DNA from: Heterotrichella gracilis
Taxonomy: Eukaryota > Sar > Xanthophyceae > Tribonematales > Xanthonemataceae
Direction of reading: 5' to 3'
Assembly: GCA_032358255.1 (NCBI GenBank)
Contig: JAULBX010000892.1
Span: 62,001 to 126,000 of the forward strand
DNA length: 64,000 nucleotides
Below are positions 56,859 to 64,000 of this stretch, in pieces; position 1 is the first letter of the stretch; the number at the start of each line of letters is the position of its first letter. The notes under the pieces were generated by a model that saw only the letters and a program-made list of their open reading frames with translations, was not told the origin of the DNA and did not search any database. The translations under genes were made by a program, and so were the position numbers.

Positions 56859-57324
56859 CGTGGGCTGCTATGTGGGGCTAGCCACTGCAGAGTGTGGAAC
56901 GGATGGTTATTGCAAAGCAAACACTGTACGCTTACAAGGCTCAATACAGCGTATTCACCTGGTATAGGCAGCGACACTTGCAGGCAACAACGTACCTTAT
57001 CCTTATCCTTGGCTTCAAGCTGGAGTAGGGTCCTGCGCAGGGTACTAGTGCCTGTTAGATGCATGCATATAGGATGCATGCACTACGTTCACGGCTAAAG
57101 AGTAACTCGTCAAGAAGAACGACATCTAACGAGAACAGTAACTATTTGGGCGCTTCTGTGTTGGATTGGGTGTAGCGCCGCATCTGTTGGTGGCGACTTG
57201 CAACGCAGCCACCACAAACCCACCAATACTAATTTTCGCCCGCAACAGCGTTTTCCTGGCTCCCTGCAACCCATGCCCACGTCTTCAAGTGCACCCGTAA
57301 CGTAGCTTGGCGATTGTCGCTCAA
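56859..57324. promoter_or_regulatory. Divergent spacer, DUF1995 gene and ClpF
   Basis: The 466 bp between two outward-facing plastid-protein genes form a candidate shared promoter. It contains GCATGCAT palindromes near 57060-57080. Confidence 0.45.
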
Positions 57325-60296
57325 ATGCTGGCTACGGCAGGCCCACATGCAGCCCATGGCGTCTGTGTGGCCAGCACGTCTGCGTGCTCGTATGGCCCCG
57401 CATCGTGCGCCAGCTGGCGGGCTGGCACCACCGGACTGCGCGTCTCTGGAAGGAAGAGCATGCGCAACGTGGCACTTCGCGGAATGGGAGCAAGTACGCA
57501 AGATCTTGGTTGGTTCCCTGCTGCATGCATTCACATGCGGTGCGCACCCTGATCCCTATCCCTGGCAGCAGTGAGGACGAGCGAGAGAAGAGCTTGTTTC
57601 CAGCTGAGCGCCTTGTTTGGCCAAGCTTCAGACCTGCCTTTGGAGCAGCAGGTTGAAAGGAGCACACTAGTGAACAATGAGGTGGTGCTCTTCATTTTCC
57701 AGCTGGTGAGCGCCTTCACACCCACACCACCACCACCACCACACCTCACCACAATGCACCACCCCGCCACCACCACACTGCATCACGTTGCACCAGCACC
57801 CTACACCGCCATTGGCTACAGCAGACTGCATCACTGGCCCCCACAACGCTCCACTACTCCGTTAGGCACACCACTTGGATGAGACACCGAGGTATTACTT
57901 TTGTTTTCCAGCTGGGTAGTGGCATTGTGTACTGGCCACCACCCTACCATCCCATCATCCCACCATGCCACTCCCAATCACATCACCACCGCCGGCATTC
58001 ACACCGCACTGCACCACAACCACACCACCTGACCCCTGGGTGGCTGCTGGTTGTTACCTCTTGCCTATGTACCGAGGGGGGTGCTTGGCTCCAGTCCTTG
58101 CGCTCGCAGCCCCCACACCATCTGCCACCACGACACCCATGCAACTACTCCACCACCCCACTTACGTACCCCTGCTGGAGCTTGATACCCTAAACCCTGC
58201 ACACAAAACCCTAAGCGCCACCCCTGCTGGAGCTTGATATCCTACATTTTAGGGTCTAAATCATGCACATTTAACTCTAAATGCTATCCCTGCAGGAGCT
58301 CGACACTCAGCTGAAACGGGCGCTGACCTATGAACGCTTTGATGTGGCGCAAAACATCCGCAGCCAACGGGATGAGATAGACGCTGCAGTGGCGCGGCTT
58401 CAGGTGCGTGGGGAGGTGTGGTGGGTGTGTGGCAAATGTTGTGGGTGTACAGTGGTGGTGTGGTGCTGCGGTGGTGGGTGGGTTGGCAGATGGTGTGGTG
58501 CAAGTGAGCTTACCAGCCGGATTAAAAACGCCACCCCAAGAAGGGGTTACACAGTACTTTCTATGCCTTGCTCATTCAAGGGCAGGCCTAGAGGGACTTG
58601 CAATAGACGTTACAATAGCTAATCTGTGTAAATGCCTTGTCGCTCAGCCTGGATGTCTATCAACATAGCAGTGTGTTTGATGCAGTATTTTAGGGGTGCT
58701 TGCCTGGCGCCAACCAACAAACCCTGAAATGATCAGTTTATTGGTGCAAAACCTGCAACCCTGAACCCTAAACTGCGTCGTCATCCGTTGTATTTGTTGC
58801 AGGCTTCTAAAGGTGCCAGCTCGGGTGCCAGCCAGGCAGCCGGCTCTGGCGTTGCGGATATTGCTACCGAGGGCCTGCGGCTGCGCTCGGAGATGCAGCG
58901 AGCAATTGAGTGCGAAGAGTGAGTGCCTGGGCTTAAGGTCACAGGTCATAGGGTTGACATTGCAGCTGGACAATTGCTCCTATGGCGATACTGCACTGAT
59001 TTCTGTCATGCTGGAGTGAATGTACCTGACGCCCCCTCCCGTAGATGAAACCTTAATCCTGCTTATGTCATGTGCAGCTATCAGCTTGCCGCACAGCTTA
59101 GGGACCAGATCAAGGCTGTGGAGTCCAAGTCAGCGGCAGCACAGGCGCAGGCAGCTGAGTGGAAAGGGCAAGGGGAACCCAAGTACAGGCTGGGGCAAAG
59201 GGTCGTACACTCCAAGCTGGGCTACCGGGCTGTGGTATGCGGGTACGTGTGGCAGTATTCACTGTTTCTGCCTGGGCAAGTGGCCATCCTGGCCGTCTCT
59301 AGGTGGCCTTTACGTCCTTTTGGGTTGTCCTGATCCGGGCTAACGGTGGTGATCCGATCTGATCTGTTCTGATCTGATCTGGGCTAATGGTGGTGATCCG
59401 ATCTGATCTGTTCTGATCTGATCTGGGCTGATGGTGGTGATACCTAAAATGACTCCTGTTGGTGGTTGTGGATAGGTGGGACCTGTCTTGCTGTGAAGAG
59501 TCAGAGTGGCGATGAGTACCACTTGTGATCCTATGCTTACTGATTTGGCGATACTCATCTTGCTGGGTGGACCTTGAACATGACTGCATGTGGCGGTGAC
59601 AGGTGGGACCTGTCTTGCTGTGAAGACTCGGAGTGGCAAGAGCAGGCGGGCGTGGGTGACCTGCCGCGCCAGGCCACCCAGCACTTCTACCACTTGCTGG
59701 TAGACATCCGGGACTGGCGCAGCAATGGGGACCAGCCGCCTGTGGGCTACGTGGCGGAGGATATGCTCACTGCTCCCGAGGTGCGGGTGGGATGGGTGGT
59801 GCCCATGTACCCTAAACCCTAAACCCTCAACCTTAAATCTACCTGCAGAACGCTGGGGAGTAGGCAACCCTGCCTGCTGTTTTCTCTGTCGGGTGCATTT
59901 TTGGGCAATAAAAAATGGGGACCAGCCGGTGGGCTACGTGGCGGAAGTTTCTCAGAGCTATCCTAAATTGCACTCAAAACGTAAACCCTCAACCCCAAAC
60001 CCTATATGTACTTGCTATCCACGCAGCACTGTTGTGCCTGAAACGTTTTGCCCTTCTCCCACACGCAGGAGCCTGCCACATGGATTGAGACCTACGGCGA
60101 TGACCAGCTGCAGCACCCCTACAGCTACCTGCTGTTCCTGGGGCAGGATGGCGCGGGGGACATGATCCCCTGCAGGCAGCTGCGGGACAAGTACAGCACC
60201 AAGCGGCGCGACGTGTACTCCTCAGGGGAGGAAAGTGATGAAGGTGAAGGGGAGGATGGGGATGGTGGGAAAGGGGACAGCCCGCCCCAGGTGTGA
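57325..60296 (+). CDS. CLPF: ClpF-like Clp-protease substrate adaptor (UVR + YccV domains)
   Basis: ClpF works with ClpS1 to deliver substrates to the chloroplast Clp protease. Exons are 57325-57508, 57569-57705, 58296-58403, 58803-58918, 59078-59242, 59603-59780 and 60069-60296, giving 371 residues (Arabidopsis about 330). A transit-peptide-like N terminus leads to the UVR motif ELDTQLKRALTYERFDVAQNIR. A second UVR-like helix pair follows (LRSEMQRAIECEDYQLAAQLRDQIKAVE). The YccV/HspQ-like domain comes next (YRLGQRVVHSKLGYRAVVCGWD, HFYHLLVDIRDW, VGYVAEDML, HPYSYLLFLGQD). The tail is acidic (SSGEESDEGEGEDGDGG). The exon 1 donor is the weakest junction. Introns carry edge copies. Confidence 0.85.
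58160..58245 (+). repeat. Two copies of ClpF exon 3 start
   Basis: CCCCTGCTGGAGCTTGATA occurs at about 58167 and 58219, matching the exon 3 acceptor edge CCCTGCAGGAGCTCGACA (58288). Both copies have CTG where the acceptor CAG stood, so they cannot splice. Each is followed by CCCTAAACCCT or TTTAGGG-like words. Confidence 0.85.
59340..59432. repeat. Tandem repeat with GATCTGATCTG units in ClpF intron 5
   Basis: Two ~49-bp units of GGTGGTGATCCGATCTGATC followed by TGTTCTGATCTGATCTGGGC lie in tandem, each internally built of GATCTGATCT. Confidence 0.9.
59465..59520 (+). repeat. Copy of ClpF exon 6 start
   Basis: AGGTGGGACCTGTCTTGCTG, continuing TGAAGAGTCaGAGTGGC, repeats the exon 6 acceptor edge (real 59601-59640). 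It lies in the upstream intron and keeps a TAG acceptor-like dinucleotide. Confidence 0.9.
59905..59955 (+). repeat. Copy of ClpF exon 6 3' part
   Basis: AATGGGGACCAGCCGGTGGG, continuing CTACGTGGCGGA, repeats exon 6 codons for NGDQPPVGYVAE (real 59725-59762). It lies in the downstream intron, after a CCCTAAACCCTAAACCCT run at 59811-59829. Confidence 0.85.
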
Positions 60297-61683
60297 AGGA
60301 GACGCTTGCTGGGTTTGAGGCCTGGGCGAGGGCGTGGGCGTGGGCTTGGAGGCGCCAAGTGGCAAGGCGTGTACCCGCCAGGGGATGATTGCAGTAGTGG
60401 TGAAGGGGACAGCCCGCCCCAGATGTGACGAAGATGCGTGATGGGTTGAGACCTGGGCTTAGGCTGGGGCGGGGGTTTTCTGCAGCATCTTTTGAGCCCA
60501 ATGCTGGGGCAGTATGGGGCGAGGGACATGGTGCATGCCCTGCCTCAAGCTGGGCAGATCGCAACCCTCAGTTGTGTAGACGATAAATTCAAGCACGTTT
60601 GCCATGTTCAGAGTTAGTAAATACCTGGGGGAAGTACACACCTCAGATAAGTGTGGTCCTTGTGCAGTGGTGGTGCGAGTCAAGGGCCACAGGCTGCACG
60701 TCAACGACACTTCCACGGCATGTTTCAGGGAACAACACAGAAACTGCCAACGTTGCCTGGTGTTGGGCACTGCACCTGATCAAGGAAGCCCCGTCCAGTC
60801 AGGCACCAAACTTATCGCATACCCAAGAGCAGCTTTAGTCTTCAGGTTGCCAGCCCGTTTGAACTCTTGTTTTGTTCTTTTACGTGCAGTATGGAGGCTG
60901 CATCTCCGCATGCTTGTGTGCACAAAGTAAGTGCTGGTAGGCAGGGACTTTCTACCACCGCAGGGGGGCAGTCTCTCCAAACTACTGTGCATGCACACGG
61001 CGTAGATGCACGCTCGGAGGAAAGTGGGTTGCTGCTTTTCTAAGAGGGTGTGCTGAGTTGAAGTGCTCGAGCACTTCGTTGTGTGTGCGTGCATGCTACC
61101 CCCGCGATATTGCCTACAGAGTAGGCTTCTAAGTATATCAGCTTTGCAAAAAATACTTTGGACTGGTCAGGGTTTTGAGGGTCTGCGTCACTGCTATTGC
61201 TGCTTATGTCGTGGTCTCCAATGACGGCACTGCCTGAGGTGCTCCAGCGTCTGAGAATGCATGCATGCATGCATGCATAATGCATGCATGCATCAGCCAG
61301 GGTTAAAGCTTTAGGGTCAGCCCCCCCAACAGCCTTGTGAGCCCGGGTTGGCTCCTTTGAATGTGACTGTCAAAAATTGATTGGGCGAAAAGGTCGCTGG
61401 ACGACTTTTGTTTGCCTCGGTGGCTTTTGCTAGGGGGCTTCCCCCCATATCCCGGCTGTCCACCCTTCCCACTGCTTTTTCCCCGCCCTGAGTGCTGCCC
61501 ACTGAGCTCTGAGGCCAAGTGGGCAGTGTGACTGAGCTCGCCTTCTTGCTTGTTTCACCATGTAGTTGGGCGTCTTCTTCTTCGTGTTGGTTTGTATTGA
61601 CGTGGATAAAATCAACTGAGGCAAAGGTTTGTTTTCCTCTGAACCATGCCGGATACCTGATCCTGTGTAAACCAGGTCACAGG
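60297..61683. other. Region downstream of ClpF, no firm gene
   Basis: About 60385-60440 repeats the ClpF stop region (GGTGAAGGGGACAGCCCGCC, then CCAGvTGTGA). A minus-strand open frame at 61303-61518 encodes a 71-residue Gly/Lys/Ser-rich peptide (SGRGKSSGKGGQPGYGG) with no known family; I leave it uncalled. A GCAT microsatellite lies at about 61256-61293. Confidence 0.5.
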
Positions 61684-61964
61684 ATGAGTGCTATACGGAC
61701 TAAACACACGCCAACTAGTAACAATTTGCGCGTCATGAGTATCTTGGACAGCTTGAAGGCGGTGTCGGACTGGAGCGAGGCCGACCTAGCTGCCATTCTA
61801 GCCATTTTGGAGAGCGAGGAGTATGGTTATGTGCGAGATGACCTAGCGACAGGAAGCTTCAAGAACTCGGACGCCGCACAGCTGAAACTGAACGAGAAAA
61901 GAAAGAACATCGTGAAGGCTGCCGTGCAAGCTGCTTCCGCCCCAAGGGCAGAAGGAAGCCACAG
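61684..61964 (+). CDS. Hypothetical gene, N-terminal exon
   Basis: An ATG at 61684 (or the in-frame ATG at 61736, giving MSILDSLKAVSDWSEADL) opens a hydrophilic helical segment ending at a good donor (CACAG then GTACGG). No family is recognised. The exon ends in phase 2, and the acceptor at 62415 would put the next segment out of frame. Either a small exon between them was missed or these are two genes. Confidence 0.4.
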
Positions 61965-62415
61965 GTACGGTGCCAGCAGGTGTTGGGCTCTCACACGTGC
62001 ACGGTTTAAACTATGCTGTCAGCAGCTCTGTGATTGAAGGATATCAGTTGTAACCCAAGGTGTGGTGTTTTCACCCGAGTGTGGTGTTTTTATCTGGAGG
62101 AGATCTTGTTGCATGATGCCTCTGACTCGAGAACAAGTGTGGGTTTAGCTATGGACTAGATATGGGTCCATGTAAACATGCACTAGGTCATCTGCTCGCT
62201 TCCTCCTTCCCACAACTGTAGACCGTAAACTTTCTGTATGTATTGAGGAGGGGGAAGAGCCAGAACGCATGTGTTTTTAATGCAACCTCTGCTAACAAAC
62301 ACCCAGGTAGTGCTTGTCTTCCTTCTGCCTTGGGCATTGGTTCAGCCACGTAGGATGTACTGTGCTGTTTTATTCCATGGCTTAAGCAATTTTCTGATAG
62401 GGTGAGACTGTGCAG
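61965..62415. other. Putative intron or spacer
   Basis: No coding content was found. A pyrimidine-rich stretch ends in GTGCAG at 62415, the likely acceptor of the next segment. Confidence 0.35.
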
Positions 62416-63506
62416 GGCTGCAGCTGGGACCTACTGTGCTGGATACGATGGCTGCGCAGTTGGCTGAGCTTCATGCTGAAGTGGACAACCGTCACTTGGT
62501 GGCGCTTTCCGACGTCAACTCAATGAAGTGGGAACAAATCAGGGAACATTCCAGGCTGGAAGTGGCAGTATGGGAGGAGCCGATACAGCCCAGGCAGATG
62601 CTGAAGTCAGCAGATGAGGTTCCACTGTTTGGGTGGGCAGATACCTTGGAGAGAACACAAGCAGAACGCTATGGCCCTCACATCCAGCGGTGTATATCAA
62701 CACCTCGGGATGTGCAGTGGATTGAAGCTGCAAATCACTATCCTAAACTGCTCGAAACGGCGAAAGGTCGCGCCTTGCCGTTCACGCTGAGGGGAACAAC
62801 TGACTTTGCAGCTGTATCTCGTGCAGCGATTGCGGCTCGCATGCCTCTTCTTGGGTTGAGGGTGCTCTTTAAACTGAAAAACTTTTTCAGTTTAAAAGGC
62901 CTTTAAGGAGATTGATTCAGGTGAGGATCCCTTGGAAGGAATTCAAGTTTTATGCAGACTGCGCAGCACACTAACCAAAGTAGAAAGCCTTTGCAATTGG
63001 CATGTGTCAGCCTCACTGGTAACTCTGTTGCAGGCACAACGTATCAGGCTTTGGCGCAGCTCTTGGCCGCAAACATCCAGACATCAAAACTCCAACCAGT
63101 GATGGTGCACACAGACCTCCGCGACGAGTGGCATATCTACTGGATGGACGGCAACGAACTCTACACACACACACCGGAAAGTAGGTTTGTGGCGGTGGCA
63201 CTGATAGAAGACATTTTAAACACCCCAAGGCCCATTGCCCCAGGGCCAAGTGAATTGGGCATGAGCAGCTCTGCATCAGCCAGTGACGAGACTGAGGGTA
63301 TCTCAAGGCTGTTGAAGCGTCGTAAGTTCATGCCGCTTGATGAAGGGGGCGCCGGGCTGTGTGGACAGGTGACAGAGCTGGCAGGCCTGCTTCCAGAAGA
63401 TGAATACAAAGCTGCATTGTTTGAGAGTGTGTTTCAGCAGGTCAACAATATCCCTGTTGTTGCAGCTATGCGACATGACATTGTCCCAGCTGGCATGCAT
63501 TGCTAA
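62416..63506 (+). pseudogene. Hypothetical protein with possible PD-(D/E)XK-like domain, frameshifted
   Basis: Frame 62436-62867 continues to 62904. A second segment resumes in the +1 frame (KAFKEIDS), ends at a GTGAGG donor after 62920, and joins an exon at 63034-63506. The joined protein reads ALPFTLRGTTDFAAVSR, then LGLRVLFKLKK, then QLLAANIQTSKLQPVMVHTDL and WHIYW. This order (GTTD, a beta strand ending in xLKK, then a helix and a V-x-x-TDL strand) resembles REase-fold domains in Crinkler-like eukaryotic proteins, as I recall them. The usual acidic residue before LKK is Lys here. The frame break coincides with a 29-nt perfect palindrome. It may be a decaying gene, a polymorphism or an assembly error. 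Confidence 0.4.
62868..62896. repeat. Perfect 14-bp inverted repeat with 1-nt centre
   Basis: Arm TTTAAACTGAAAAA (62868-62881) is mirrored exactly at 62883-62896. Removing about 16 nt from the right side (near 62882-62897) restores one continuous frame reading LFKLKKAFKEIDS. The right arm therefore looks inserted as a templated foldback copy. Confidence 0.9.
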
Positions 63507-64000
63507 ATGCGTGTGGGTTAGTCACATGCGTTCCCGCAGCTAACCTTGTTGTCATCTTTGCATATGTGGAGCCAGGCAGCACTATCCTGACAAAATTTAT
63601 TATATGTGTATCCTGACACCGTTTATTGCATTTTGGAATTCCATGCACACGGAGGGCCTCCGTCGCTACGTCAGCCCATGCCATGCCACAGTGTGGTCAC
63701 AAGGCCTATTTTTTGTCCCTTTGTCTGGAACCTAATCAAATCACTGCTGCGGCATGCATTTTGGCAGCATATCTATCTTGTGAAGCTTGTTTCTAGAAAA
63801 ATTGCCAAAAAGAGTGGAATTTAGTGTTCGTGATGCCTAACTAGCCTAGTCCCGGACCGGGGCTGTTTGCATTGTTATAATTGCTATGCTGCCTTATGCA
63901 GTGCCACGCCTTTGGCGTTTATTTTATTTTATTTACTCCCTGGCCAGGGAAACAGTTGCTTCAATAACTCCCTCCCCTGCAATCCTCTCTCAAGCTGGCA
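63507..64000. other. 3' flank to window end
   Basis: No gene was recognised. An AT-rich run (ATTTTATTTTATTTA) lies at about 63921-63936. Confidence 0.5.

Noticed and set aside
61303-61518. Small Gly/Lys/Ser-rich minus-strand protein
   Set aside because: Composition alone does not support a gene, and there is no homologue I recognise.

Overview
The window is nuclear DNA of a green alga (Viridiplantae). It holds 14 recognisable intron-rich protein genes with GT-AG introns. Five are plastid or photosynthesis genes: Psb27, a DUF1995/LPA3-like protein, ClpF, a CGFS glutaredoxin and an SP1-type plastid ubiquitin ligase. It also has an algal CslA/C-type cellulose-synthase-like pair and a POC5-like centriole protein. 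Degenerate plant-type telomere heptamers (TTTAGGG/CCCTAAA) are scattered through introns and spacers. POC5 points to an alga that still builds centrioles. I cannot name the species. Gene models were built by hand from splice sites, reading frames and family knowledge. For 12 of the 14, all exons join in frame to a length typical of the family or of the paralogue. QTRT2 lacks a resolved first exon, and the zinc-finger protein has no family length to compare with.

Layout. 0.7-7.0 kb (-): GT49 (LARGE-like) glycosyltransferase. 7.6-10.2 (+): QTRT2 queuine tRNA-ribosyltransferase accessory subunit. 11.3-14.8 (-): SP1/MUL1-type RING E3 ligase. 15.2-16.5 (+): OSTC subunit of oligosaccharyltransferase. 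18.4-21.0 and 23.8-28.3 (-): two tandem CslA/C-like GT2 synthases. 28.3-32.5: no recognisable gene. 32.5-40.4 (-): protein with five U1/JAZ-type zinc fingers. 41.2-42.4 (+): phosducin-like 3. 42.5-46.8 (-): ribophorin I/OST1. 47.3-48.7 (+): POC5-like. 49.5-50.7 (-): GRXS14-like glutaredoxin. 51.1-52.7 (+): Psb27. 53.5-56.9 (-): DUF1995/LPA3-like. 57.3-60.3 (+): ClpF-like Clp adaptor. 61.7-63.5 (+): unresolved hypothetical gene(s), one with a possible PD-(D/E)XK-like domain and a palindrome-associated frameshift.

Themes. Outside the three consecutive minus-strand genes, neighbours alternate in strand, giving short divergent spacers (about 450-800 bp) and convergent 3' ends. Two functional groups stand out: glycan synthesis or transfer (GT49, OSTC, two Csl genes, OST1), and four consecutive plastid genes (49.5-60.3 kb).

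The most striking feature is structural. In many genes, fragments spanning an exon-intron boundary, including the splice site, have been copied one to several times into the adjoining intron. The copies decay and are commonly separated by telomere-like heptamers. This is seen in GT49, QTRT2, SP1, the zinc-finger gene, Psb27, LPA3-like and ClpF. I did not see it in the two Csl genes, where the heptamers are also essentially missing.
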